DNA of 52,676 nucleotides from Rhodocyclaceae bacterium (GCA_019455325.1 JACFMQ010000018.1:1-52676), one strand, 5' to 3'; numbered from the stretch's first letter, positions 7,058 through 15,723 are shown. Translations and numbers: made by a program. Notes: generated by a model from the sequence alone, not told the origin.

Positions 7058-7809
7058 ACACGGTCGTCATCGTCCAGGCGCGCATGACCTCGACGCGCCT
7101 GCCGGGCAAGGTTCTGCTGCCGATCGCCGGGCGCCCGATGCTGTCCTACCAGATCGAGCGCCTGCGCCGCGCGCGCCGCCCGGACCGCATCGTCGTGGCG
7201 ACGACGACGAACGCCACCGACGATCCGATCGTCGCCTTCTGCGCGGCCGAGGGCGTCGACTGCACGCGCGGCCCGGAGCACGACGTGCTCGCGCGCTACT
7301 TCGAGGCGGCGACGCGCTTCGCCGCCGACGTCGTGGTGCGCGTCACCTCGGACTGCCCGCTGATCGACCCGCCGCTGATCGACGCGGCCGTCGCCGCCTA
7401 TGCCGATGCCGGCGGCGCCTGCGACTACGTCTCGAACATGATCGAGCCGACCTGGCCGTACGGCATGGCGGTCGAGGTGTTTTCCGCGCGGGCGCTGGCC
7501 GAGGCGCAGGCCGAGGCGACCGACGCGGCCGAGCGCGAACACGTCACCCCCTTCATTTATTGGCGCCCCGACCGTTATCGACTGAAATCCCTGACCATGT
7601 CGCCCAACCTCAGCGGCCAGCGCTGGACGGTCGACACGCCGCAGGACTTCGAGCTGGTCCGCCGCATCATCGAAGCGATCCATCCGGAAAACCCGACCTT
7701 CGGCATGTCCGACGTTCTGGCGCTGCTCGCGCGGCATCCAGACTGGGCAGAGATCAACCGCGACGTCGTCCAGAAATCCGTCGCACCGACCGCAGACAAG
7801 GAAAGCTGA
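7054..7809 (+). CDS. SpsF-type cytidylyltransferase, PseF role
   Basis: A 251-residue nucleotidyltransferase with the N-terminal signature VVIVQARMTSTRLPGKVLLP (3-22), in which the R...PGK elements bind the nucleotide phosphates. VRVTSDCPLIDPPLI supplies the metal-binding acidic site. It resembles the SpsF group (COG1861) more than classical PseF/NeuA (COG1083). By position between pseC and pseG-pseI it most likely makes CMP-pseudaminic acid from CTP and the PseI product. The ATG overlaps the pseC stop, and its own stop overlaps the next start (TGATG). The family is certain; the acceptor sugar is an inference from the operon. Confidence 0.8.
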   Translation: MNTVVIVQARMTSTRLPGKVLLPIAGRPMLSYQIERLRRARRPDRIVVATTTNATDDPIVAFCAAEGVDCTRGPEHDVLARYFEAATRFAADVVVRVTSDCPLIDPPLIDAAVAAYADAGGACDYVSNMIEPTWPYGMAVEVFSARALAEAQAEATDAAEREHVTPFIYWRPDRYRLKSLTMSPNLSGQRWTVDTPQDFELVRRIIEAIHPENPTFGMSDVLALLARHPDWAEINRDVVQKSVAPTADKES

Positions 7810-8444
7810 TGTCCTACAAGACAGAACAGGAAGCCTTCTGGGCAGGAGAATTCGGCAACGAATACATCGGCCGCAACGCCGGCGACGAACTGCTCGCCGC
7901 CAACCTCGCCTTCTTCTCGAAGGCGCTCGCCGGCGCGCGCGGGCTTGGCAGTTGCATCGAATTCGGCGCCAACATCGGCATGAACCTGCGCGCGCTCAAG
8001 CTGCTCTATCCGCAGCAGGAACAGCACGCCATCGAGATCAACCCGCAGGCCGCCGCCGAACTCGGCAAGGCGATCCCGCCGGCGAACATCCACCGGGCGT
8101 CGATCCTCGATTTCTCGCCGCCGCGCTCGTGGGATCTGGCGCTGATCAAGGGCGTGCTCATCCACATCAACCCGGACTGGCTGCCGCAGGTCTACGACGC
8201 CCTGCACCGCGCCGCCGGCCGCTACCTGCTGGTCTGCGAGTACTACAACCCGAGCCCGGTCGCCATCAACTACCGCGGCCACAGCGACCGCCTGTTCAAG
8301 CGCGATTTCTGCGGCGAAATCCTCGATCGCCACGCCGACCTCGAACTGATCGACTACGGCTTCGCCTACCGGCGCGACCCGAACTTCCCCCAGGACGACA
8401 TCACCTGGTTCCTCATGGAGAAGAAAGGCCGGCTCCCTGCCTGA
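7809..8444 (+). CDS. Pseudaminic acid biosynthesis-associated methylase
   Basis: A 211-residue class I SAM-dependent methyltransferase. Motif I is IEFGANIGMNLRAL (about 50-63), an acidic residue in HAIEINPQ closes the second strand, and LIKGVLIHINPDWL is motif IV-like. It matches the group regularly found in pse operons (annotated as pseudaminic acid biosynthesis-associated methylase), whose substrate is not firmly established. It could methylate the sugar, a nucleotide-sugar intermediate or the glycan on flagellin. It begins within the stop of the cytidylyltransferase gene (TGATG), so the two products are probably co-produced. Confidence 0.82.
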   Translation: MSYKTEQEAFWAGEFGNEYIGRNAGDELLAANLAFFSKALAGARGLGSCIEFGANIGMNLRALKLLYPQQEQHAIEINPQAAAELGKAIPPANIHRASILDFSPPRSWDLALIKGVLIHINPDWLPQVYDALHRAAGRYLLVCEYYNPSPVAINYRGHSDRLFKRDFCGEILDRHADLELIDYGFAYRRDPNFPQDDITWFLMEKKGRLPA

Positions 8445-8462
8445 CGACAAGGAACGCCAAGC

Positions 8463-9947
8463 ATGACATCGGCGGCATTCAGGCTCGATGCATCGACCCG
8501 GATCGGCAGCGGCCATGTGGTCCGCTGCGCCACGCTCGCGCATGCCCTGCGGCGGCGGGGGGTCGACACCGCCTTCGTCTGCCGCGCGCTGCCGGGCGAT
8601 GCGTCGGCCTGGCTCGCCGCCCAGGGTTTCACGGTTTTCCGGCTGCCGGCCGCCGCCGACCCGCTCGATCAGGAGCGGGACGCAGCGCAGACCCGCGACG
8701 CCCTCGCCGCGCAGGGCGACATCGACTGGCTGATCGTCGACCACTATGAACTCGATGCGCAATGGGAACGGCGGCTGCGCAGCCGCGCGGGAAGCCTCCT
8801 GGCCATCGACGACCTCGCCGACCGGCCGCACGACTGCGACATCCTGCTCGACCAGAACCTGCGCCCGCACGGGCAGTCGGATTACGGCACGCGGGTGGAT
8901 AAGCGCACCCGGCTCCTTCTCGGACCGAAATACGCGCTGCTCCGTCCCGAATTCGCCGCCGCGCGCGAACAGCGGTCCGCAGCGCGCGTTCCTGACGGGC
9001 GCGTGAAACGCATACTCGTCTGCTTCGGCGGCAGCGATCCCGCCAACTGCACGGCAACGGCCCTGTCCGCGCTTGCCCCGGCGAGCGCCGGGATCGAACG
9101 CATCGACGTCGTCATCGGCAGCGCGAACCCGCACCGCGCGGCCATCGAGGCGCTCATTGCGGCGAGCCTGCCCATGGCCGTGTTGCACGTCCAGACGAAC
9201 GACATCGCCGCCCTCCTGGCCGCCGCCGACCTAGCCATCGGCGCCGGCGGCACGATGAGCTGGGAGCGCGCCTGCCTCGGTGTACCGACCCTGGCCTTCG
9301 GCATCGCCGCCAATCAGACGAACGGCTTGAACGAACTGATCGAGCACGGCTACGCCGCCGGCACGCCTGAACTGCGTCGTCCGGAAGAGATCGGCGAATG
9401 GATCGCCTGCGCGCTTGGCAACCCGGCGCTGCTCCGCGGCCTGGCCCGGCGCAGCATGACATTGACGGACGGCAGCGGCTGCGACCGCGTCGTCGAAGCC
9501 ATGCTGCCCAGCCCCCTGACCTTCAGACTCGCCACGCAACAGGACTGCGACCGGGTTCTCGCCTGGAGAAACGCGCAGGACATCCGCAGCGTGTCCCTGC
9601 AGCAGGACGAGATCGCGCCGTCCGCGCACCGCGCATGGTTCACCGCGGTGCTGAACGATCCCCGGCGGATTCTCCTCATCGCCGAAATCGCCGGCATCCC
9701 CGCCGGCGTCGTCCGCTTCGACCTGGAACCGCCGGCGGCGAGCATATCCGTCTACCGCACGCCGGAGGCGCCGGCCCGCTGCGGCCTGATCCAGCAGGCC
9801 GGCGCCTGGCTGCGCGAGCACCGGCCGGACATCCGCAGGATCACCGCGGAAGTGCTGGCGGACAACGCGCCGTCGCTCGCCGCCTTTCGGAGCGCCGGCT
9901 ATCGCCCCGCGCACTGCACGCTCAGCCTCGAACTGGAGCCATCATGA
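8463..9947 (+). CDS. pseG: PseG-PseH fusion: UDP-sugar hydrolase plus GNAT N-acetyltransferase
   Basis: A 494-residue two-domain protein. Residues 1-345 form PseG, a GT-B-fold hydrolase that removes UDP from UDP-2,4-diacetamido-2,4,6-trideoxy-L-altrose; RIGSGHVVRC places the likely catalytic histidine at H18, and GAGGTMSWERACLGVP (260-275) is the UDP-binding loop. Residues 351-494 are a GNAT domain (LTFRLATQQDCDRVLAWRN at the start; EVLADNAPSLAAFRSAGY near the end) like PseH, which N-acetylates C4 one step before PseG acts. PseG and PseH are usually separate proteins, so this fuses two consecutive steps in one chain. The ribosome site AAGGAA precedes the ATG. No other pseH is present in the operon, supporting the fused role. 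Confidence 0.88.
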   Translation: MTSAAFRLDASTRIGSGHVVRCATLAHALRRRGVDTAFVCRALPGDASAWLAAQGFTVFRLPAAADPLDQERDAAQTRDALAAQGDIDWLIVDHYELDAQWERRLRSRAGSLLAIDDLADRPHDCDILLDQNLRPHGQSDYGTRVDKRTRLLLGPKYALLRPEFAAAREQRSAARVPDGRVKRILVCFGGSDPANCTATALSALAPASAGIERIDVVIGSANPHRAAIEALIAASLPMAVLHVQTNDIAALLAAADLAIGAGGTMSWERACLGVPTLAFGIAANQTNGLNELIEHGYAAGTPELRRPEEIGEWIACALGNPALLRGLARRSMTLTDGSGCDRVVEAMLPSPLTFRLATQQDCDRVLAWRNAQDIRSVSLQQDEIAPSAHRAWFTAVLNDPRRILLIAEIAGIPAGVVRFDLEPPAASISVYRTPEAPARCGLIQQAGAWLREHRPDIRRITAEVLADNAPSLAAFRSAGYRPAHCTLSLELEPS

Positions 9948-11014
9948 AAAAGTCTCCCGCCGACAGCGGCTTCTCCATCGCCGGCCGGCCGATCGGGCCG
10001 GACGCGCCGCCCTTCGTCATCGCCGAGATGTCCGGCAACCACAACCAGTCGCTGGAACGCGCGCTGGCCATCGTCGAGGCGGCGGCGGCAAGCGGCGCCC
10101 ATGCGCTGAAGATCCAGACCTATACGGCCGACACGATGACGCTGGATTCGCAGGAGGCCGGCTTCGTCATCGACGATCCATCCTCGCTGTGGCGCGGAAA
10201 GTCGCTCTACAAGCTCTACGAGGAAGCCCATACGCCGTGGGAATGGCACAAGCCGATCTTCGACCGGGCGCGCGAACTGGGGATGATCGCCTTCAGCACG
10301 CCGTTCGACGACAGCGCCGTCGATTTCCTCGAACAACTGGACGTGCCCTGCTACAAGATCGCCTCCTTCGAAAACACGGATCTGCCGCTGATCCGCAAGG
10401 TCGCAGCCACCGGCAAGCCGATGATCATCTCGACCGGCATGGCCTCGGTCGCCGAACTCGACGAGGCCGTGCGCACCGCCCGCGCGGCCGGCTGCCGCGA
10501 TCTCGTGCTGCTGAAATGCACCAGCACCTACCCGGCGACGCCGGAGAACACCAATATCCGCACCATCCCGCACCTGCGCCAGTTGTTCGGCTGCGAGGCC
10601 GGCCTCTCCGACCACACCATGGGCGTGGGCGTCGCCGTGGCCAGCGTGGCGCTGGGCGCCACGGTCGTCGAGAAGCACTTCACGCTGGCCCGCGCCGACG
10701 GCGGCGTGGACAGCGCGTTCTCGCTCGAACCCGCGGAAATGCGGCAGCTCGTCGAGGAAACAGAACGCGCCTGGCAGGCGCTCGGTGCGGTCAGCTACGG
10801 CGCCACCGCCGCCGAGGAAAAGAGCAAGGCGTTCCGCCGCTCGATCTACGCCGCCGAGGACATTCCCGCCGGCGCGCCGCTCACCCGCGACAACCTGCGC
10901 ATCATCCGCCCCGGCTTCGGCCTGCCACCGCGTGAATTCGAACGCTGCCTGCAGCGGCGCGCCCGCGTCGACATCCGCAAGGGCACGCCGATCGACTGGG
11001 ATCTGCTCGCCTGA
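9944..11014 (+). CDS. pseI: Pseudaminic acid synthase PseI
   Basis: A 356-residue NeuB-family synthase condensing 2,4-diacetamido-2,4,6-trideoxy-L-altrose with phosphoenolpyruvate to give pseudaminic acid. The N-terminal TIM barrel (about 20-285) includes VIAEMSGNHNQSLERAL, the PseI form of the family motif, YKIASFENTDLPLI, and LSDHTMGVGVAVASVALGA. A C-terminal SAF domain (about 295-356; RSIYAAEDIPAGAPLTRDNLR) closes the active site of the partner subunit in the dimer. MSGNHN distinguishes it from legionaminic and sialic acid synthases. The start overlaps the pseG stop (ATGA), with GGAG seven bases upstream. Confidence 0.93.
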   Translation: MKKSPADSGFSIAGRPIGPDAPPFVIAEMSGNHNQSLERALAIVEAAAASGAHALKIQTYTADTMTLDSQEAGFVIDDPSSLWRGKSLYKLYEEAHTPWEWHKPIFDRARELGMIAFSTPFDDSAVDFLEQLDVPCYKIASFENTDLPLIRKVAATGKPMIISTGMASVAELDEAVRTARAAGCRDLVLLKCTSTYPATPENTNIRTIPHLRQLFGCEAGLSDHTMGVGVAVASVALGATVVEKHFTLARADGGVDSAFSLEPAEMRQLVEETERAWQALGAVSYGATAAEEKSKAFRRSIYAAEDIPAGAPLTRDNLRIIRPGFGLPPREFERCLQRRARVDIRKGTPIDWDLLA

Positions 11015-11042
11015 TTCGCATCGCCGCCCGCACACACCACCA

Positions 11043-13475
11043 ATGGAGAAACCGACCGTGGATTCACACATCAGGGAGCGCCTCATCGCCGCGCAGGAAC
11101 TTCACGCCGACGGCCGCTTCGAGGAAGCCGGCGTCGCCTACGAAGACATCGTCACCGACGACCCGGCATGCGGCGACGCCTGGTGCGGCCTCGGCACGCT
11201 GGCGCTTCAGGTCGGTGAACCGCTGGCGGCCATCGACCTGCTCAACAAGGCCATCGAGTGCGATCCCACCGTCGCCGTCTACTTCATCAACCTCGGCGAA
11301 GCCTACCGGCGTTCGTTCAACGTCGAGGCCGCCATCGCCGTCCTGCGCGTGGCCTGCGATCTCGACCCGCAGCACATCGACGCCTGGCGCAACCTGGGCG
11401 CCGCCCTGGGCGATCAGGGCGACTTCGCCGGCGCCGAACAGGCGCTGAAGAACGCCTGCGCCATCGACCCGATCCGCCCCGACATCTACCGCAACCTGGG
11501 CGTCGCCAAGCAGCGCCAGGGCAAGATCGACGAGGCCGAGGCCAGCTACCGCATCGCCGTCGCCCTGCAACCGGCGGACGTCGGCAGTTGGTGCAACCTC
11601 GGCGAGACGCTGGCCAACGAAAAACGGCACGAGGAGGCGGTAGACGCCTACCGGCAGGCGCTGGCCGTGGCGCCGGACAACGTTTCCGCGCGCATCGGCC
11701 TGAGCATGGCGCTGAGCCTCTCCAGCCACCACGAAGAGGCGACGGCGATCATCGACGAAATCCTCGCCGCCGATCCGAACAACCACGAGGCCCTGATGGT
11801 GCGCGGGCAGACGCTCTACGCCACGCGCATGGAAAGCGAGGCCATCGCCTGCCTGCAGGCGGCCATCGCCGCCGCGCCGACCTACGACCCGCCCTACCGC
11901 CTGCTCTCCGCCATCCATGAAAAGCGGGGCGAATTCACCCAGGCCGGCGAACTGTGCCTGCGCACGCTCGCCTTCCACCCGCGCGACGTCTCGATCATGC
12001 GGCAACTGGCCGAGGTCTACAAGCAGATGGACGAGAACCTCGCGGCCATCGCCCTGCTCAAGCAGGCCGTCGCCATGGTGCCGGACGACCACCTGACGCT
12101 CTATTCCCTCGGCATCGCGCTGACCAACGCCGACCGGCTGGGAGAAGGCGAAACCCACCTGCGCAAGGCCACCGAACTCAACCCGGAAGCGGCCGACTAC
12201 TGGAACGCGCTCGGCTGGACGCTCTACCGGCTCGACCGCATGGAAGACGCCTTCGCCGCCTTCGACGAAGGCGAGGCGCGCTGCCCGGATTCGATGGCCA
12301 TCGCCAGCAACCGCGGCGCCGTCATGTTCGACTGCGGCCGCTTCGACGAAGCCATGGCGCTGTTCCAGCTCAACCTCGACAAGAACCCGGACAATCCGGT
12401 GGCGCTCGGCAACATCGCCCTCGTCCAGTCGGCCACCGGCCAGCTCGACGAAGCGGCGGGCAATTTCGAGCGGGCGCTCGCCATCGTCGGCGAGAACAAC
12501 CCGCGCACCGGCGCGCTGCTCTTCAACTACGGCACGCTGGAACTCCAGCGCGGCCGGCTGCGGCACGGCTGGGAGCTCTACGCCCGACGCGACAGCGCCA
12601 GCTATCAGGATCACATGAGCTGCCCGCGCTGGCAGGGCGAGCCGCTGGCCGGCAAGACCATCCTCATCTGGCAGGACCAGGGCATCGGCGACCAGATCAT
12701 GTTCGGCACCATGTATCAGGAAATCATCGACGCCGCCGCCGCCGTCTACATCGACTGCCACACCAAGGTGCTGCCGCTGCTGCGCCGCTCCTTCCCGCAG
12801 GCGTGCGTCTTCCCCCGCATCAACCCGCCCCACGCGCTGATGCAGACGGCCTTCGACTACCGCGCCGCCGCCGGCGACCTGCCGCGCTGGCTGCGCCCGA
12901 CGGTCGGCGCCTTCCCGAAGCGCAAGCGCGGCTTCCTCAAGGTCGACAAGATGCGCGCCGACTTCTGGCGCGAGCGGCTGGGCGCGCTCTCGCCCCTGCC
13001 CAAGATCGGCATCTGCTGGCGCAGCAAGCTGCAGACGACGCGCCGCTCGCAGCAGTACGCCCGCCTGGAGGACTGGCAGGAAGTGTTCGCCCTCAAGGGC
13101 GTCACCTTCATCAACCTGCAATACGACGAATGCCGCGCCGAACTCACCAAGGCGCGCGACGAGTACGGCGTCGACATCATCGACTTCCCCGAACTGAACA
13201 TGCACGACGACTTGGACGAAACCAGCGCGATGATCAGCCAGCTCGATCTGGTCGTCTCCGCGCCGACGGCCGTGGCCATGATGTCCGCCGGCCTCGGCGT
13301 GCCGACCTGGAACGTGCTGGCCGACTACGCCTGGCCGCTCTTCGGCACGAAGCGCCACCCCTTCATGCCGGCCATCGAAAAAGTCTACGCCCGCGCCTGG
13401 AACCGCCCCTGGGCCGACTATCTCGCCCAGGTCGCGGCCGACCTCAGACAATTGCCGGGCTACGGCAAAGGCTGA
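11043..13475 (+). CDS. TPR protein with GT-B-like C-terminal domain, candidate flagellin glycosyltransferase
   Basis: An 810-residue protein. Residues about 12-520 are tandem tetratricopeptide repeats (roughly 13-15 units, for example AWRNLGAALGDQGDFAGAEQ). From about 540 the chain resembles the nucleotide-sugar-binding half of GT9/GT41-like TPR glycosyltransferases: ILIWQDQGIGDQIMFG, KIGICWRSKLQTTRRSQQ, and LDLVVSAPTAVAMMSAGLG. It lies between pseI and the first flagellin, downstream of the CMP-Pse pathway, with no Maf-type motility accessory factor in the window, so transfer of Pse to flagellin is a reasonable inference. A GTG at 11058 has a better ribosome site (GGAG nine bases upstream) and may be the real start. 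Expression probably depends on the pse transcript; the gap to pseI is only 28 bases. Confidence 0.8.
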   Translation: MEKPTVDSHIRERLIAAQELHADGRFEEAGVAYEDIVTDDPACGDAWCGLGTLALQVGEPLAAIDLLNKAIECDPTVAVYFINLGEAYRRSFNVEAAIAVLRVACDLDPQHIDAWRNLGAALGDQGDFAGAEQALKNACAIDPIRPDIYRNLGVAKQRQGKIDEAEASYRIAVALQPADVGSWCNLGETLANEKRHEEAVDAYRQALAVAPDNVSARIGLSMALSLSSHHEEATAIIDEILAADPNNHEALMVRGQTLYATRMESEAIACLQAAIAAAPTYDPPYRLLSAIHEKRGEFTQAGELCLRTLAFHPRDVSIMRQLAEVYKQMDENLAAIALLKQAVAMVPDDHLTLYSLGIALTNADRLGEGETHLRKATELNPEAADYWNALGWTLYRLDRMEDAFAAFDEGEARCPDSMAIASNRGAVMFDCGRFDEAMALFQLNLDKNPDNPVALGNIALVQSATGQLDEAAGNFERALAIVGENNPRTGALLFNYGTLELQRGRLRHGWELYARRDSASYQDHMSCPRWQGEPLAGKTILIWQDQGIGDQIMFGTMYQEIIDAAAAVYIDCHTKVLPLLRRSFPQACVFPRINPPHALMQTAFDYRAAAGDLPRWLRPTVGAFPKRKRGFLKVDKMRADFWRERLGALSPLPKIGICWRSKLQTTRRSQQYARLEDWQEVFALKGVTFINLQYDECRAELTKARDEYGVDIIDFPELNMHDDLDETSAMISQLDLVVSAPTAVAMMSAGLGVPTWNVLADYAWPLFGTKRHPFMPAIEKVYARAWNRPWADYLAQVAADLRQLPGYGKG

Positions 13476-13500
13476 ACCCAGCCATCCTCCGACGCGGCAT

Positions 13501-13525
13501 GCGGGCGGCAATTATTGCCGCCCGC
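13501..13525 (+). terminator. Hairpin terminator ending the pse/TPR operon
   Basis: An 11-bp stem (GCGGGCGGCAA / TTGCCGCCCGC) with a three-base loop begins 26 bases after the TPR gene stop and is followed by TTCGTTTCT, a modest T-rich tail. It separates the glycosylation operon from the flagellin promoter. Confidence 0.7.
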
Positions 13526-13596
13526 TTCGTTTCTGCACCGCCGAAACCCCGGCCATGAGGCGCTGCCAGACCGGCAGGCAGTGAAAAAAATGAATC

Positions 13597-13612
13597 TGGC
13601 ACGGCTCATGCT
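13597..13612 (+). promoter_or_regulatory. Sigma-54 promoter of the first flagellin gene
   Basis: TGGCACGGCTCATGCT is a near-perfect -24/-12 element with GG at 13598-13599 and GC at 13610-13611. The predicted start at about 13623 leaves a leader of roughly 47 bases ending in AAAGGAG before the ATG at 13670. Confidence 0.85.
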
Positions 13613-13669
13613 TATTTCCTGCCTGAAGGAAACCCCGCCGACTTCGGGCCAAGGACAAAGGAGCCAGAC

Positions 13670-14509
13670 ATGCCGCAGATCATCAACACCAACCTTGCGT
13701 CGCTCAACTCGCAACGCAACCTGAACACGTCGCAGAACGCCCTGAACACCACGATCCAGCGCCTTTCCTCGGGCCTGCGCGTGAACAGCTCCAAGGACGA
13801 CGCCGCCGGCCTGGCCGTCGCCGAGCGCATGTCGGTGCAAGTGCGCGGCATGACCGTGGCCATCCGCAACGCCTCCGACGGCCTTTCGCTGGCGCAGACC
13901 GCCGAGGGCGGCATCGACCTCATCAACACCCACCTGCAGCGGATGCGCGAACTCTCGGTCCAGTCCGCCAACGGCACCTACACCACCGCCGACCGCGCGC
14001 TGCTCGCCGCCGAATTCAACCAGCTCGGCAGCGAAGTGCTCCGCGTCATGCAGAACACCGAATTCAACGGCAAGAAGATCCTTGCCGGCTCGGCATCCAA
14101 CGTGATCTTCCACATCGGCGCCGGCACTTCGGCCAACAACCAGATCACCGTGCAGATCACCAGCCTCTCCGGCCTCTCCGGCATCAGCCAGATCGCCCAG
14201 GGGCTCCTGACCATCACCAGCGCGACCGCCGCGTTGAGCGCCATGTCGCAACTGGGCGCGGCGATGAACGCGATCAACGCCTCGCGCGCCCGCCTCGGCG
14301 CCATCCAGAGCCGCTTCGACGGCGTCGTCACGCAACTGCAGATCTCGCGCGAAAACCAGGAAGCCTCGCGCTCGCGCATCATGGACGCCGACTACGCGGC
14401 CGAGACCGCCGCGCTCGCCCGCGCCCAGATCCTGCAGCAGGCCGGCACCGCCATGCTGGCACAGGCCAACGCCATTCCGCAGAACGTACTCTCGCTGCTG
14501 CGCGGCTAA
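13670..14509 (+). CDS. fliC: Flagellin, copy 1 (sigma-54 type)
   Basis: A 279-residue flagellin, the filament subunit exported through the type III apparatus. The N-terminal D0/D1 region (about 1-140; LNTTIQRLSSGLRVNSSKDDAAGLAV) and C-terminal D1/D0 region (about 195-279; SRFDGVVTQLQISRENQEASRSRI, ending SLLRG) are conserved. The middle is very short, so the surface D2/D3 domains are essentially absent. The centre (residues about 150-200) differs from the two copies downstream and is rich in Ser, Thr and Ile, suitable for O-glycosylation. It is transcribed from its own sigma-54 site, unlike copies 2 and 3, which suggests it is made first and lies nearest the hook. Confidence 0.95.
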   Translation: MPQIINTNLASLNSQRNLNTSQNALNTTIQRLSSGLRVNSSKDDAAGLAVAERMSVQVRGMTVAIRNASDGLSLAQTAEGGIDLINTHLQRMRELSVQSANGTYTTADRALLAAEFNQLGSEVLRVMQNTEFNGKKILAGSASNVIFHIGAGTSANNQITVQITSLSGLSGISQIAQGLLTITSATAALSAMSQLGAAMNAINASRARLGAIQSRFDGVVTQLQISRENQEASRSRIMDADYAAETAALARAQILQQAGTAMLAQANAIPQNVLSLLRG

Positions 14510-14534
14510 GGTCCTCCGGCCGGTTTCCTTCACC

Positions 14535-14558
14535 CTCCCCCGCCCGGCGGCGGGGGAG
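14535..14558 (+). terminator. Hairpin after flagellin copy 1
   Basis: A 10-bp stem, CTCCCCCGCC / GGCGGGGGAG, with a four-base loop lies 25 bases after the flagellin stop. There is no T-run, so it may act as an mRNA-stabilising 3' hairpin as much as a terminator. From here to 14700 I see no coding potential. Confidence 0.5.
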
Positions 14559-14709
14559 CGGCCCGCATCGCCCCTCCCCGCTTCACCCTCCGCTTCACCC
14601 GCCCTCTTTCGCCGCCGCTCGCCCGGCAGGCACACGCGACGACAACCCCAGCGCCATGCCGGATGAGTTCCGGGCCACGATGCTGGATAAAAATCTTCGA
14701 GGAAATCCC

Positions 14710-14736
14710 TAAAGTTCTCCATCGGCCGGCCGTCAA
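14710..14736 (+). promoter_or_regulatory. Sigma-28 (FliA) promoter of flagellin copy 2
   Basis: TAAAGTTC, 11 bases, GCCGTCAA matches the sigma-28 consensus TAAAGTTT-N11-GCCGATAA at 14 of 16 positions. It is followed by a leader closely shared with copy 3 and ending in GAAGGAG. Confidence 0.85.
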
Positions 14737-14787
14737 TGGGTACAAGGGCGGACGATTCCGCCGGACAACCGAACGAAGGAGCCGATC

Positions 14788-15618
14788 ATGCCGCAAGTCA
14801 TCAACAGCAACATTCAGTCGCTCAACGCTCAGCGCAACCTGAATGTCTCGCAGAACTCCCTGAACACCTCGCTCCAGCGTCTGTCCTCCGGCCTGCGCAT
14901 CAACAGCTCCAAGGACGACGCCGCCGGCCTCGCCGTTTCCGAGCGCATGTCCGTGCAGACCCGCGGCATGAGCGTCGCCATCCGCAACGCCTCCGACGGC
15001 CTTTCGCTGGCGCAGACCGCCGAGGGCGGCATCGACCTCATCAACACCCACCTGCAGCGGATGCGCGAACTCGCCGTGCAATCGGCCAACGGCACCTACA
15101 CCACCACCGACCGCGAGCTGCTCGCCGAGGAATTCAACCAGCTCGGCAGCGAAATCCTGCGCGTCATGCAGAACACCGAGTTCAACGGCAAGAAGATCCT
15201 GAACGGCTCTGCCTCGGGCATCGTCTTCCAGGTCGGCGCCGGCACCTCTTCGGTGAACCAGATCACCGTCCAGGTCAGCAACCTCTCCGGCATGTCCGGC
15301 ATTGCGGATATCGGCACCATCAACATCAGCACCGCGACCGCCGCGTTGAGCGCCATGTCGTCGCTCAGCGCCGCGATGAACGCCATCAACGCCGCCCGCG
15401 CCCGCCTCGGTGCCGTGCAGAGCCGCTTCGACGGCGTCGTCTCGCAACTGCAGATCTCGCGCGAAAACCAGGAAGCATCGCGCTCGCGCATCATGGACAC
15501 CGACTACGCCCAGGAAACCGCGCAGCTCGCCCGCGCCCAGATCCTGCAGCAGGCCGGCACCGCCATGCTGGCGCAGGCCAACGCCCTGCCGCAGAACGTG
15601 CTCTCGCTGCTGCGCTGA
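14788..15618 (+). CDS. fliC: Flagellin, copy 2 (sigma-28 type)
   Basis: A 276-residue flagellin with standard D0/D1 ends (MPQVINSNIQSLNAQRNL; ending NALPQNVLSLLR) and a minimal centre, lacking D2/D3 domains. It matches copy 3 almost residue for residue up to about 170 and again from about 205; between them the sequence is IADIGTINISTATAALSAMSSL here. It has its own sigma-28 promoter and a strong terminator, so it is a monocistronic late gene. The ribosome site is AAGGAG, eight bases before the ATG. Confidence 0.95.
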   Translation: MPQVINSNIQSLNAQRNLNVSQNSLNTSLQRLSSGLRINSSKDDAAGLAVSERMSVQTRGMSVAIRNASDGLSLAQTAEGGIDLINTHLQRMRELAVQSANGTYTTTDRELLAEEFNQLGSEILRVMQNTEFNGKKILNGSASGIVFQVGAGTSSVNQITVQVSNLSGMSGIADIGTINISTATAALSAMSSLSAAMNAINAARARLGAVQSRFDGVVSQLQISRENQEASRSRIMDTDYAQETAQLARAQILQQAGTAMLAQANALPQNVLSLLR

Positions 15619-15641
15619 TCGCCGGCAGAGCCCCACGCCAG

Positions 15642-15669
15642 ACGCCCGGCAGGATGCCGGGCGTTTTTT
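15642..15669 (+). terminator. Rho-independent terminator after flagellin copy 2
   Basis: A 10-bp stem (ACGCCCGGCA / TGCCGGGCGT) with the three-base loop GGA is followed by a run of six T. It begins 24 bases after the stop codon. Confidence 0.9.
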
Positions 15670-15723
15670 CGTTCACGGCCACCGTTTGGCCGCGATCCCG
15701 ATCCTCGAAATGCACCATCCCGC

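Noticed and set aside
11064-13511. A minus-strand open frame of about 800 codons opposite the TPR gene
   Set aside because: It is the complement of a repetitive TPR gene, which naturally yields long repetitive antisense frames; no ribosome site or recognisable domain.
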